DNA from: Thalassospira sp. MCCC 1A03138
Lineage (GTDB): Bacteria; Pseudomonadota; Alphaproteobacteria; Rhodospirillales; Thalassospiraceae
Direction: 5' to 3'
Assembly: GCF_002115785.1 (NCBI RefSeq)
Contig: NZ_JFJY01000009.1
Location: 124,001 to 188,000 of the forward strand
DNA length: 64,000 nucleotides
Positions within the stretch are counted from its first letter, which is position 1. Each line of letters opens with the position of its first letter. The translations under genes were made by a program, and so were the position numbers. The notes below the pieces were generated by a model. That model searched no databases. It was not told where the DNA came from and saw only the letters and a program-made list of their open reading frames with translations. This document shows positions 39,464 to 48,901 of the stretch, piece after piece.

Positions 39464-40234
39464 ATGGATATTGCAACACTTATCGGGATCGTCGCCGGTA
39501 TGGGGGTTATCTTTGGCGCCATCCTTATGGGAGGCAGCCTGGATTCCTTTGTCGACCTGCCATCCATCATGGTTGTTTTTGGCGGCACGGCGGCGGCGAC
39601 ACTGATTAAATTCCCGATGCGCGATGTGATCAAGTCGCTGAAGATCGGGATCAGGATCGCCTTCAAGAACCCAAAGGAAGATCCGCTGTCGATCTATGAA
39701 AAGGCCATCGAACTTTCAACGCTGGTGCGCAAGAACGGCCTTCTGGGCCTTGAGAATGTCGAGATTGAAAATGACATCATGGCGCGCGGCATCCGCATGT
39801 GTGTTGATGGCCATAGCGGTGAAGTCATTCGAAGCTCGATCTCAAGCGAGGTCGAAAAATCGATCCAGAATGACGAACTTGGCGAACTGATGTTCCGCGG
39901 GATTGGGGATACGGCCCCGGCCTTTGGCATGATCGGCACACTGGTCGGTCTGGTGCAGATGCTGGCCAACCTTTCAGACCCCGATGCCATCGGCCCGGCC
40001 ATGGCCATTGCGATGCTGACCACTTTTTATGGCGCAGTTCTGGCCAACCTGATTGCGCTTCCGGTCGCCGACAAGCTGGCCCTTAAGGTCGAACAGCTTA
40101 AAAGCACCAAGCAATTGATTATTGAATCTGTGGTCCAGATCCAGTCCAGCCAGAGCCCGTTGGTGATGAAGGAAATCCTTGGCCCCTACCTTCCAGGTGG
40201 CATTCCCAAAGATGTCGACGGCGAAGGCGAATAA
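39464..40234 (+). CDS. pomA: flagellar motor stator protein, MotA/PomA type
   Basis: Stator A subunit, 256 residues, four membrane helices: two near the start (LIGIVAGMGVIFGAILMGG, SIMVVFGGTAAATLI) and two near residues 150-205. The cytoplasmic loop carries charged residues contacting the rotor, and GDTAPAFGMIGTLVGLVQML is the standard block before helix 3. Length and blocks are closer to PomA/LafT than to E. coli MotA (about 295). Forms the stator with the next gene, 47 bases downstream. Confidence 0.9.
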   Translation: MDIATLIGIVAGMGVIFGAILMGGSLDSFVDLPSIMVVFGGTAAATLIKFPMRDVIKSLKIGIRIAFKNPKEDPLSIYEKAIELSTLVRKNGLLGLENVEIENDIMARGIRMCVDGHSGEVIRSSISSEVEKSIQNDELGELMFRGIGDTAPAFGMIGTLVGLVQMLANLSDPDAIGPAMAIAMLTTFYGAVLANLIALPVADKLALKVEQLKSTKQLIIESVVQIQSSQSPLVMKEILGPYLPGGIPKDVDGEGE

Positions 40235-40281
40235 ACCACGTGGCATTCACGACAGATACCACAAGACAACAGGCTTAACAG

Positions 40282-41178
40282 ATGGCAAAGAAACCGGCAG
40301 CAGGAGCTCCCGCATGGATGGCAACATTCGCCGATCTCATGTCATTGCTGCTCGTGCTGTTTGTGCTGTTGCTCACCTTTGCCGAAATGGATGTCATCAA
40401 ATACAAACAGATTGCCGGATCGGTCAAAGCCGCGTTTGGCTTTAGCAAGCAGGACGAACTGGCCGGTGTTGTCGAACTTGATGGTTCGATCCTTGGCAAG
40501 GCGCTGAAACAGCCGACCCCTGACACCCCCCGCATTGTTTCCAATATCCCGCCCGTCGAAACACCTGAGGTCGAGATAAAGGAAGGCGACAGCAAATCTG
40601 AAAAGGCCGAGGCCCTCGAAGAAACACTGGAAACCGTGCTTCATAAAATGGGCATGACAAACCAGATCGGCGTTGATCGAAAAGACGGCGACGTGGTTGT
40701 CCGTTTTCCAAACGAGATTGCCTTTCCATCCGGCTCGTCGGGGATGACAGCGGAATTTGCGGCCATCCTAAACCGGCTTGTACCGGTCATCAACCAGACC
40801 GAAGGTCAGGTCGTGGTTTCCGGCCACACCGATAACATTCCGGTATCGTCAAATTCGCCCTATATCTCGAACTGGGATCTATCGGCGGCACGGGCCACAT
40901 CGGTCATCCATTACATGATTGATCAGAATGGCACCGACCCCGCCCGCATGGTTGTTCAGGGCCACGGTGACAGCCGCCCGATTGCAGACAATAGCACGCC
41001 CGAAGGACGGGCACAGAACCGACGTGTCGAAATTGCCATCGAAATGGTCGATGACACCGAAAGCAATAGCTCCCCGAATACCTCTGGACCGGTCGATGGC
41101 GCAAATACGGGAACAGGAAGTGACGGCATTCCATCCCCCGAACAACGTCGAAGCTTTTCAATACCGGGCAACCAGTAG
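40282..41178 (+). CDS. pomB: flagellar motor stator protein, MotB/PomB type
   Basis: Stator B subunit, 298 residues. A short basic N-terminus is followed by one membrane helix bearing the ion-binding aspartate (FADLMSLLLVLFVLLLTF), then KYKQIAGSVKAAFGF. This region strongly resembles PomB of Vibrio, pointing to Na+ coupling, which is an inference. The C-terminal OmpA/peptidoglycan-binding domain is at about residues 150-255 (VVSGHTDNIPVSS...NWDLSAARA...AQNRRVEIAIE). A low-complexity tail ends the protein. Confidence 0.92.
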   Translation: MAKKPAAGAPAWMATFADLMSLLLVLFVLLLTFAEMDVIKYKQIAGSVKAAFGFSKQDELAGVVELDGSILGKALKQPTPDTPRIVSNIPPVETPEVEIKEGDSKSEKAEALEETLETVLHKMGMTNQIGVDRKDGDVVVRFPNEIAFPSGSSGMTAEFAAILNRLVPVINQTEGQVVVSGHTDNIPVSSNSPYISNWDLSAARATSVIHYMIDQNGTDPARMVVQGHGDSRPIADNSTPEGRAQNRRVEIAIEMVDDTESNSSPNTSGPVDGANTGTGSDGIPSPEQRRSFSIPGNQ

Positions 41179-41231
41179 TCATCGGATGCAACCGGGTGAC
41201 AAACCCCGATAACACAGGCAAGCTTGGTGGA

Positions 41232-42686
41232 ATGACAACACGGTCGCCCAAAAAATTGTCCGTCCTGTATGCCGATTACAGCGACCGGAACATCAAGGCA
41301 GTGCAAACAGCACTTGAACCATTGCATCTGGCTGCTTTTCACACCAGCGACGACCGCGAAGCCATCATTGAACTTGCCTGCACACACCGGCCGGACCTGA
41401 TCCTGATCGGTCTTTATCTGGACGGTATTCGTGGCATTTCGACCATTCGCGACCTGCGTCAATGCGCGTCTGACAGCGATCCGTTCTGCAATCAGGTTCC
41501 GGTTCTGCTGGGTGCCCCCAAACTGGATCGCCGCGCAATGCGCGATGCGGTCGATGCCGGGATCGAAGGTGTTTTCCGTCAGCCGGTCGATGCCGACCGT
41601 TTGCGCAAAATCGTTCAGACCGTGATTAAAAAACCGCGCCGCTTCGTATTCGAAGGCAATTATTTTGGCCCGGCGCGCGACGGCGATAACGTCGCTGAAC
41701 CATCCCGCAAAATACGCCAGCCCGGCAATGCCAGCTCCCAGCTCAATGGCACGATTGAAAAACCGGCCCGACGCCATGGCGACATCCAATCGCCTGATCC
41801 GGTTGAAGAAGCGGGTTCCAACCAGGCCCAAGACGCGCCTCTGGCAACCGTTGATCAGGAAGGGGAAAGGCCCGCAGCCAGATCGCGTCCGTCGCGGTCC
41901 GTAACCCTGAAGCCAACGAAACCGACAAAGACATCAACAGGCACAACCGCCAAAGTCAAACAGACGCCCGACACAAAACGCCCCGCCAGTGGCGACATCG
42001 GCATTGAAATCGCGGACACCAAAGCGGGGAAATCGGTGCGCGACTATAACCTTGATGCCGCGCAATCCGTGCACGCGGTCCTTACGCCTACCTTACAACC
42101 GCCTGAAACCGACAAAACGCTGGAAGACGGGGTCAACGAATCAGAGGCAACCGACGATACCAGTATCGACGAAGAACTGGTTGAAATTGATCTGATGGAA
42201 GCTCTTCAGGGGCATCGACTTTGGGTCGATACCGGTGGCAAGGAAGGGGCGATGATGTCGATCGAGCATGCTGATCTGCGTGATGCCGATCTGGAGGGCA
42301 TTGATCTGACCCGATGTGCCTTGCCGCATGTGTCATTTCGCAATGCCAATTGTAAAAAGGCGGTGCTGCGACGATGTGATATGACCGCGGGCGATTTCAT
42401 CGGTTGCAATCTGGATCATGCGGTTCTTGCCGCCACCCGTCTTTCCGGGGCCCGCTTTACCGATGCCATATTGCGCAACACGGTGTTCCTCGGCTCCGAC
42501 CTGTCAGGCGCATCATTTCGCGGCATGACATTGCACAATTGCGATTTAAGCGGTGCCAATCTTGCCAAAACCGATTTTCGCGATGCGGATTTATCCTCGG
42601 TCAAGGGATTGTTCGCCGAACAGATCCAGCGCGCGCGGGTCAATGCCAATACTCGCCTGCCACGTGACATGAAACTCAAGGATTAG
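41232..42686 (+). CDS. degenerate receiver domain fused to pentapeptide repeats
   Basis: A 484-residue protein. Residues 8-130 have the layout of a response-regulator receiver, but key residues are gone: the phosphoacceptor position (PDLILIG) holds Gly60, the acidic pair keeps only Asp15, the Thr position is Gly (VLLGAP), and the conserved Lys is Gln117 (FRQPVD). A disordered, charged linker follows (about residues 150-340). The C-terminus, about residues 350-465, is pentapeptide repeats (ADLRDADLEGIDLTRC, GADLSGASF types). Third gene of a unit with pomAB, so it may act on the motor; that is inference. ATG at 41232 is preceded by GGTGGA. Confidence 0.75.
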   Translation: MTTRSPKKLSVLYADYSDRNIKAVQTALEPLHLAAFHTSDDREAIIELACTHRPDLILIGLYLDGIRGISTIRDLRQCASDSDPFCNQVPVLLGAPKLDRRAMRDAVDAGIEGVFRQPVDADRLRKIVQTVIKKPRRFVFEGNYFGPARDGDNVAEPSRKIRQPGNASSQLNGTIEKPARRHGDIQSPDPVEEAGSNQAQDAPLATVDQEGERPAARSRPSRSVTLKPTKPTKTSTGTTAKVKQTPDTKRPASGDIGIEIADTKAGKSVRDYNLDAAQSVHAVLTPTLQPPETDKTLEDGVNESEATDDTSIDEELVEIDLMEALQGHRLWVDTGGKEGAMMSIEHADLRDADLEGIDLTRCALPHVSFRNANCKKAVLRRCDMTAGDFIGCNLDHAVLAATRLSGARFTDAILRNTVFLGSDLSGASFRGMTLHNCDLSGANLAKTDFRDADLSSVKGLFAEQIQRARVNANTRLPRDMKLKD

Positions 42687-42709
42687 GGATTAGGGATCAG
42701 GCTTAAAAC

Positions 42710-44641
42710 CTAACGCCGACCAAACATCTTTTCGATGTCATGCAGTTTCAGTTCGACATAGGTCGGTCGACCATGGTTGCACTGCCCGGAATGCGGGGTG
42801 GCTTCCATCTGGCGCAACAGTGCATTCATTTCATCGGCGTTCAATTTGCGACCTGACCGCACCGATCCGTGGCACGCCATGGTCGCGCAGACATACATCA
42901 ACCGATCCTTAAGCGCCATGCCCTGCCCCAATTCGGCAATCTCGTCAGCCAGATCGCGGACAAGCCCCGCCACATCGACCTTGCCCAGCATCGCCGGTAC
43001 TTCACGCACCACCAGCGCACCGGGACCGAACGGCTCGATAACCAGTCCCAATTCGGCAAATTCTTCGGCGCGGTCGGCAACGCGTTCGGCGGATGCCTCG
43101 TCCAGTTCGATAACTTCCGGCAGCAGCAATCCCTGCCGTTTGACGCCACTTTCCGACAAATCGGCCTTCATGCGTTCATAGACAATGCGTTCATGGGCGG
43201 CATGCTGATCCACAATCACCAACCCGTCGCGGGTCTGGGCGATGATATAGTTTGCATGCACCTGCCCGCGCGCAGCACCCAGCGGATGATCAACAAATTT
43301 CGATGTGTCGGTGTCATCAATCCGTGCCGACGGGGCCGCACCGGCATATCCGCCAACCAGCGCACTGGCGGCAGCCGCGGCAAATCCGCCATTATCACCG
43401 CCGGTCTCACCACCAGCAAAATCGCGTCCACGATCAAACAAGCCACCAAACGACGTTGCTGGTGCCTGTGCGGCATAGTCACGCTGCACAGCGGTCACAC
43501 TTGGATGGTTTGGCTGATAGGAGCCGAAATTGTACCCACCCGATACCGGTCGCGCCCCGCCATAGGGCAAGGATGGTCCATCGCCTTCGCGGCGTGCAGC
43601 ACCCAACGCCATATCGGCTACGGTCGTCGATGCCCGATGCCCGGCCCCGGCAAGTGCATGTTTTAACGCACCAACGATCAAACCACGTACCATGCCTGGA
43701 TCACGGAACCGGACTTCGGTCTTACCCGGATGGACGTTGACGTCAACATCTCGCGGCGAAAGTTCAAAAAACAGCGCCAGCAACGGATGACGATCCCGCG
43801 CCAGAAAATCCTGATAGGCCCCGCGTACCGCACCCTGCAACAGCCGGTCCTTGACCGGGCGGCCATTGACAAACATGAACTGCATCTGCGCATTGCCACG
43901 GTTCAGGGTTGGCACCCCGGCATAGCCGGTCAGGCGAATGCCTTCGCGTTCGGCTTCGATCTGAAGGGCGTTATCCTGAAATTCGCGGCCCATTACCGCG
44001 CCCAGCCGTTTCAGGCGGGCATCGAACAAATCACCTTCACAGGCCGGGTAATTCAAAATCTGCTTGTTGCCATCCCCCGAAAGCGTGAAGCCAACATCAG
44101 GCCGGGCCATTGCCAGCCGATCCATGATTTCACGGGCATACATCTGTTCGGTGCGTGCGGTTTTAAGAAACTTCAGACGTGCGGGCGTGGCATAGAAAAG
44201 ATCGCGCACCTCAACCCGCGTGCCGAACGGGTGGGCCGCCGGTTCCGGTGCGCTTTTCGCTCCGCCTTCGACCGTCAGCGTCCAGGCATTTTCCGCCCCG
44301 CGCACCCGGCTGGTCAGGCGCATTCGCGATACCGATCCGATGGATGGCAATGCTTCGCCGCGAAACCCCATAAAACCGATATTGAACAGATCATCATCGG
44401 GCAGTTTCGATGTCGCATGGCGTTCAACCGCAAGGCCAAGCTCATCGGGCGTCATGCCCTTGCCATCGTCGGTGACAGATAACAAGGTTCGCCCGCCATC
44501 GCGCAAAGTCACATCCACCCGCGTCGCCCCGGCATCCAGCGCATTTTCCACCAGTTCCTTCAACGCCGCAGCCGGACGTTCGACCACCTCACCGGCGGCA
44601 ATCTGGTTGATCAGGTTCTGGGGCAGGACGCGCAGGGTCAT
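42710..44641 (-). CDS. mutL: DNA mismatch repair protein
   Basis: 643 residues. N-terminal GHKL ATPase motifs: [12 protein letters not shown] with the Glu-Asn pair, [18 protein letters not shown], and the transducer fold to about residue 330. A non-conserved linker follows. The C-terminal domain has [12 protein letters not shown] (DQHA-x2-E-x4-E) and QCNHGRP (CPHGRP-like), the nuclease motifs of MutL proteins from bacteria lacking MutH. So this MutL is probably a latent endonuclease. Convergent with the pentapeptide gene. Confidence 0.96.
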   Translation of the reverse strand: MTLRVLPQNLINQIAAGEVVERPAAALKELVENALDAGATRVDVTLRDGGRTLLSVTDDGKGMTPDELGLAVERHATSKLPDDDLFNIGFMGFRGEALPSIGSVSRMRLTSRVRGAENAWTLTVEGGAKSAPEPAAHPFGTRVEVRDLFYATPARLKFLKTARTEQMYAREIMDRLAMARPDVGFTLSGDGNKQILNYPACEGDLFDARLKRLGAVMGREFQDNALQIEAEREGIRLTGYAGVPTLNRGNAQMQFMFVNGRPVKDRLLQGAVRGAYQDFLARDRHPLLALFFELSPRDVDVNVHPGKTEVRFRDPGMVRGLIVGALKHALAGAGHRASTTVADMALGAARREGDGPSLPYGGARPVSGGYNFGSYQPNHPSVTAVQRDYAAQAPATSFGGLFDRGRDFAGGETGGDNGGFAAAAASALVGGYAGAAPSARIDDTDTSKFVDHPLGAARGQVHANYIIAQTRDGLVIVDQHAAHERIVYERMKADLSESGVKRQGLLLPEVIELDEASAERVADRAEEFAELGLVIEPFGPGALVVREVPAMLGKVDVAGLVRDLADEIAELGQGMALKDRLMYVCATMACHGSVRSGRKLNADEMNALLRQMEATPHSGQCNHGRPTYVELKLHDIEKMFGRR

Positions 44642-44696
44642 AAAGGCGATGCTCGTTAAAATAGGGTGATGTTATTCTGGTTGATCCGAACCTATC

Positions 44697-44745
44697 AAAG
44701 CACAAAGCGCGGCGAAATGCCTTTCACCGCGCTTTGTGCTTTTTA
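44697..44745. terminator. long hairpin between mutL and the M16 genes
   Basis: AAAGCACAAAGCGCGG at 44697-44712 pairs with CCGCGCTTTGTGCTTT at 44727-44742, and inner GAAA/TTTC can also pair. The stem is unusually long. The plus side ends in TTTTTAACG; the minus side has only CTTTG. It would end the M16 gene transcript. Confidence 0.7.
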
Positions 44746-44759
44746 ACGTCAGGATCGGC

Positions 44760-46124
44760 TTAAAACGCCAGATCGCCTTCAGGTTTGCCAACCACCGTCA
44801 CGGTAACATTAGACGGATCAAGCAGTTCGCTGGCAACCCTATTGACGTCATCAAGGGTGACGGCATCTACAAGGCTGTTGCGTTTATCAAGGAAGTCCTT
44901 GCCCAGATCCTGCATCTGCATGCCGACCAGCATGCCCGACAGATTGCCAAGGCTGGTAAAGCGCAGGGGGAAGGCACCGGTAAGATAGGATTTGGCGTTA
45001 TCGAGTTCTTCCTGCGACACACCGTTATCCTTCATTTTCTGCCATTCATCGCCAATGATCGACAGGCTTTGACCGATGGCATCGTTGCGCGTGGCAACCC
45101 CGCCGGTCATCAGTTCTGCTTTGTCCATATCGGCAAGATAGCTATAGACACCATAGGCAAGCCCACGTTTTTCACGCACTTCTTCGGTCAGGCGCGACGA
45201 AAAACCACCACCACCAAGGATATAGTTCATGACATAGGCGGCATAGAAATCCGGGTCCTTGCGCGCAATGCCCTTCTGCCCCCATACCGCCTGGCTTTGC
45301 GGGATATCCTGTTTGATCACCTCGATCCCGCCAAATTTCGGCGTGACATCGGGAATGGCCGGAAGGTCGCTCTTGTCCGGCAATCCCCCAAAGGCTTCGT
45401 CAAGCAGTGGGCCAAGTTCATCGGCCGTGATATCGCCCGCGACCCCGATCACCAGATTGTCACGCGCCATGGCATGGCGGACAAATTCACGGAAATCATT
45501 GGCATTCAGGCTGCTGACCGATGCCATCGTCCCCGATACCGGATTGGCATAGGGATGATCGCCAAAGATCGATTTGAAAAACGCCTTTCCGGCGATATCG
45601 CCCGGATCATTTTCCGCCCGGCGCAGGCCCGAAATCACCTGTGCACGGATGCGTTCAACCGCCTCGTCATCAAAGCGCGGCTCGATCAGGGCCAGACGCA
45701 GAAGATCAATCGCCGTATCGCGTTCACGCGTCAACGTCACCATCGATCCGGAAAAATCATCGCGACTGGCATCAAAGGAAATGCTGATCGACCGGTCTTC
45801 CATTTCAGTACGGAAGGTCTGGCTGTCCATTTCGCCGGCCCCCTCGTCGATCAGGCCCGACACCATATTGGCAAGGCCCCCCTTGCCTTCCGGGTCGGTT
45901 GCGGAACCGGCCCCCTTGAAGGCAAAATCAACCGTCAGAAGCGGGTTAAGATGATCTTCGATCAGCCATGCGGTAATGCCGCCATCGGATGTGACTTCCT
46001 GTACTTCAACAGCCCTCGCATGGCTGGCAAATGACGTCATCAACAGGGTGGCCGATGCCAGCCCCAGCAGGGTTTTGCGCATTTTCATCATCGGAATTGT
46101 CTTTGCAATATAGCTCATGATCAA
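44760..46124 (-). CDS. M16-family peptidase, probably non-catalytic subunit
   Basis: A 454-residue pitrilysin-family protein with a signal peptide (MRKTLLGLASATLLMTSFASHARA). The HxxEH zinc motif expected near residue 75 is missing: the corresponding stretch is GGLANMVSGLIDEGAGEMD. The rest is M16-like (DDEAVERIRAQVISGLRRAENDPG, YILGGGGFSSRL). M16 proteins often occur as an active and an inactive partner, and the active one is encoded directly upstream with a 4-base overlap. So this is probably the non-catalytic partner in the periplasm. Confidence 0.85.
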   Translation of the reverse strand: MIMSYIAKTIPMMKMRKTLLGLASATLLMTSFASHARAVEVQEVTSDGGITAWLIEDHLNPLLTVDFAFKGAGSATDPEGKGGLANMVSGLIDEGAGEMDSQTFRTEMEDRSISISFDASRDDFSGSMVTLTRERDTAIDLLRLALIEPRFDDEAVERIRAQVISGLRRAENDPGDIAGKAFFKSIFGDHPYANPVSGTMASVSSLNANDFREFVRHAMARDNLVIGVAGDITADELGPLLDEAFGGLPDKSDLPAIPDVTPKFGGIEVIKQDIPQSQAVWGQKGIARKDPDFYAAYVMNYILGGGGFSSRLTEEVREKRGLAYGVYSYLADMDKAELMTGGVATRNDAIGQSLSIIGDEWQKMKDNGVSQEELDNAKSYLTGAFPLRFTSLGNLSGMLVGMQMQDLGKDFLDKRNSLVDAVTLDDVNRVASELLDPSNVTVTVVGKPEGDLAF

Positions 46125-47542
46125 TGCACCTCCTGCTCGCCGGTGACCGGCGCGGTTGGCATGCCGTTCACCGGGCCGCCTTCGGGCGGCTGCAACCAGC
46201 CGGTTACTGAACGTTTATCGTCAAATACCGATTTGGCAGCTTCGTTGACCTGCTCGACCGTTACGGATTGGATCCGATCCGGCCAGCTTTCAACCTGATC
46301 GACGGTCAAACCAACCGCCAGCGCTTCGCCCAGGGTACGCGCAGCCGCCGAAAGGGAGTCACGGGCGAAAACCGCACTATCGAGAAGCTTCTGCTTGGCA
46401 CGCGCCAGTTCTTCCTCGGTCACGCCATTTTCCGCAACCTTGGCAATTTCGGCATCAACCGCCTTTTCCAGATCGGCCAGTTCAACACCATCGCGCGGCA
46501 CGACGTAAAGGCCAAAGCTTGCCAGATCGACGGCAACCGGGTCATAGAAAGTCCCGGCACTGGTCGCAATCGACTGATCGACAACAAGGGATCGGAAGAA
46601 ACGGCTGGTCGTGCCCGATCCAAGGATTTCGCTTAGGACCTCAAGCGGGGCGGCCTGATCGGCATTTTCGCTGTTGTAGGACGGTGCAAGGTAATAGCGC
46701 GACATGGATGCCTGCCCGACCCGCGGATCGGTCAGCGTTACCTTGCGCGGGGCATGCTGGGTCGGTTCCTTGACACGGTGGCGGGTGGCAACGTCGCCCG
46801 CCGGAATGACACCATAATATTTTTCGGCCAGCGGTTTAAGCTGATCCATGGTGATGTCCCCGGCCACGACCAGAATGGCATTATTGGGCGCATACCATTT
46901 GCGATAAAAGGCTAGCGCGTCATCGGTCGACAGGCTTTCCATCTCATTGAGCCATCCGATGATCGACCGGCCATAGGGATGGGCCATATAAAGGGCAGCG
47001 CGCATCTGTTCCCCCAGAAGCGCACCGGGATTGTTATCAATCCGTGATCTGCGCTCTTCGATGATCACGTCGCGTTCGGGTAAAACCACATCGTCGGAAA
47101 GCTGAAGATTCTGCATCCGGTCGGCTTCCATTTTCATGACCATTTCAAGGCGGTCACGCGCGATATTCTGGAAATAGCCGGTATAGTCCCATGCAGTGAA
47201 TGCATTGTCATTGCCGCCATTGCGCGCAACGATCTTGGAAAAATCACCCGGGGCAATGTCCTTCGTACCCTTGAACATCAGATGTTCAAGGAAATGGGCA
47301 ATCCCAGATACGCCCTCAGTCTCGTCGGCGGATCCGACCTTGTACCAGACCATATGGGTTACGACCGGGGCGCGGTGATTTTCCACCAGCACAACCTGCA
47401 TGCCGTTATCAAGGGTCATGGTTTGCGGGCTGAAAACCGCCGCCCCGGCCAAATGGGGGCTCAGGATCATAAGAACAGCGGCAAGCAGGCCAATTGGCCC
47501 GCGCGCAAATATCGAAATCGGGGATCGGGTCGGAAATGTCAT
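46121..47542 (-). CDS. M16-family zinc peptidase, catalytic subunit
   Basis: A 473-residue M16 (pitrilysin) peptidase with a signal peptide (LLAAVLMILSPHLAGAAVF). The zinc motif HFLEH is present (GIAHFLEHLMFKGT near residue 84), with the third glutamate downstream in ERDVIIEERRSRIDNNP. Probably a periplasmic peptidase working with its partner gene. First gene of the two-gene unit. Specific substrate not known; the family includes bacterial processing proteases. Confidence 0.92.
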   Translation of the reverse strand: MTFPTRSPISIFARGPIGLLAAVLMILSPHLAGAAVFSPQTMTLDNGMQVVLVENHRAPVVTHMVWYKVGSADETEGVSGIAHFLEHLMFKGTKDIAPGDFSKIVARNGGNDNAFTAWDYTGYFQNIARDRLEMVMKMEADRMQNLQLSDDVVLPERDVIIEERRSRIDNNPGALLGEQMRAALYMAHPYGRSIIGWLNEMESLSTDDALAFYRKWYAPNNAILVVAGDITMDQLKPLAEKYYGVIPAGDVATRHRVKEPTQHAPRKVTLTDPRVGQASMSRYYLAPSYNSENADQAAPLEVLSEILGSGTTSRFFRSLVVDQSIATSAGTFYDPVAVDLASFGLYVVPRDGVELADLEKAVDAEIAKVAENGVTEEELARAKQKLLDSAVFARDSLSAAARTLGEALAVGLTVDQVESWPDRIQSVTVEQVNEAAKSVFDDKRSVTGWLQPPEGGPVNGMPTAPVTGEQEVH

Positions 47543-47647
47543 TACGTCATCCCAATGCTATAAGCAGGATCGCCAGGAATCAGACAGGGTGCCTGATCTA
47601 TACGGCAACGGACAAGTTTTGATTAAGAACTGAATATGACAGAACAA

Positions 47648-47668
47648 GGGCGCGGAAAGACCGCGCCC
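47648..47668 (-). terminator. terminator after the DUF3035 lipoprotein gene
   Basis: GGGCGCGG (47648-47655) pairs perfectly with CCGCGCCC (47661-47668) around AAAGA. On the minus strand it is followed by TTGTTCTGTC, ending the lspA-lipoprotein transcript. Confidence 0.75.
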
Positions 47669-47729
47669 TGCCATAATTCGAATTTTGTTCTATTTCCGGG
47701 ATAACTCACCGGAACGTGACCGTCACGAC

Positions 47730-48308
47730 CTAGAAGATATCTTCCAGCCAGCCTTTCTGACGGCGTTCGATGACCGGTGTTTCACCTTCGGAAACCGACT
47801 CACCCAATGCCTGCTGATCGCGGATGCGCTTGGCTTCGGCTTCGGCGTCGACCTGGGTGCCAAATTGCGGCTTTTCCTGCCAGAAGATCAGCTTGTCGAC
47901 GACGCTGTCGCTTTCTTCGATAAAGATCGATGTTTCACGATCAACCGTGGTGCGGATTGCGGGATCAGCATATTGCGCGCCCGACTGCGACAGAAGGGCA
48001 ACCTGCCCCTGACTACGATTGCCATCGGTGATATCACGCTTGACCGCGTCCGGGTCTTCACCGGTCAGGATACGACGCGCCTGATCGGTGGTGGTGCCGG
48101 TCTGCGGGCGTGGTGCACCCGGTTCGGGAACACGCAGTGTGAAATCAGGCGGCAGGCTCAGCGGTGCACGGGAAACAACCTGAAATTCGTCCGGAGCCGT
48201 TTTGTTCAGACCGAACGTTTCACGCGTTGATTCACAACCGGACACGGCAAATGCCAAACCGCCCAGCAGCGCAACTTTGAAAATCGATGTCGATAGTTTT
48301 CGGGCCAT
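47730..48308 (-). CDS. DUF3035-type lipoprotein (possible BamF)
   Basis: A 192-residue lipoprotein: signal sequence with a lipobox ending in Cys near residue 25 (LAFAVSGC). The mature start has the extended RAPLSLPPDFTLRVPEPGAPRP stretch. This pattern resembles the alphaproteobacterial DUF3035 family, which has been proposed as BamF, an accessory subunit of the outer-membrane assembly machinery. The BamF role is my inference. Downstream of lspA, which processes lipoproteins, in the same direction. Confidence 0.75.
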   Translation of the reverse strand: MARKLSTSIFKVALLGGLAFAVSGCESTRETFGLNKTAPDEFQVVSRAPLSLPPDFTLRVPEPGAPRPQTGTTTDQARRILTGEDPDAVKRDITDGNRSQGQVALLSQSGAQYADPAIRTTVDRETSIFIEESDSVVDKLIFWQEKPQFGTQVDAEAEAKRIRDQQALGESVSEGETPVIERRQKGWLEDIF

Positions 48309-48358
48309 TGATGCCTCTTTACCACTCAGTCTCCGGCACGGAAATGCCGGATCAAAAA

Positions 48359-48838
48359 TTACCTGGATGATTTTTTACCGCCAAACAGGGAATCGATCAA
48401 CAAAAGGACGGCACCAATCGTGATTGCACTGTCCGCAATGTTGAAAACCGGCCAATGATAGCCTGCAACATGCATGTCGATAAAGTCGGTTACCGCTCCG
48501 TGACGCAAACGGTCAACAAGGTTGCCAACCGCCCCGCCAACCACCAGCGCCAGCGCAATGCCCAACAACCGGTCACGCGTCCGCCACATCCAGATCAGGA
48601 AACCGACGGTGATTGCCGCCGTCGCCAAAATCATGACCCACGGCGCCTGTCCCTGGAACAGGCCGAATGAAACGCCACTGTTCCATGCCAGCAGGAAATT
48701 CATGAACGGCGTGACTTCGATCACGCGATGCGGGTTTGACAATCCGTCAATCGCCAGCTGCTTGGTCCACTGATCGACGGCAAACACAACCGCAATAATG
48801 ACCAGCCCAGAGACAAAGGCACGATGTTTCATCAACAC
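48359..48838 (-). CDS. lspA: lipoprotein signal peptidase (signal peptidase II)
   Basis: Inner-membrane aspartic protease that cleaves prolipoproteins at the lipobox cysteine. 159 residues with four hydrophobic segments. Typical blocks: FLLAWNSGVSFGLF, GGAVGNLVDRLRHGAVTDFID (first catalytic Asp) and FNIADSAI (second catalytic Asp). It lies directly downstream of ileS, the classic ileS-lspA order. Confidence 0.97.
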   Translation of the reverse strand: MLMKHRAFVSGLVIIAVVFAVDQWTKQLAIDGLSNPHRVIEVTPFMNFLLAWNSGVSFGLFQGQAPWVMILATAAITVGFLIWMWRTRDRLLGIALALVVGGAVGNLVDRLRHGAVTDFIDMHVAGYHWPVFNIADSAITIGAVLLLIDSLFGGKKSSR

Positions 48839-48901
48839 TCTTTCTGTCTTGCCTGAACACGGTCTTCCGAATGGACAGACCAGAACCTGAAACGGACCGC
48901 C

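Noticed and set aside
44736..46034. 432-codon plus-strand open frame
   Set aside because: Antisense shadow of the non-catalytic M16 gene; typical of high-GC third positions.
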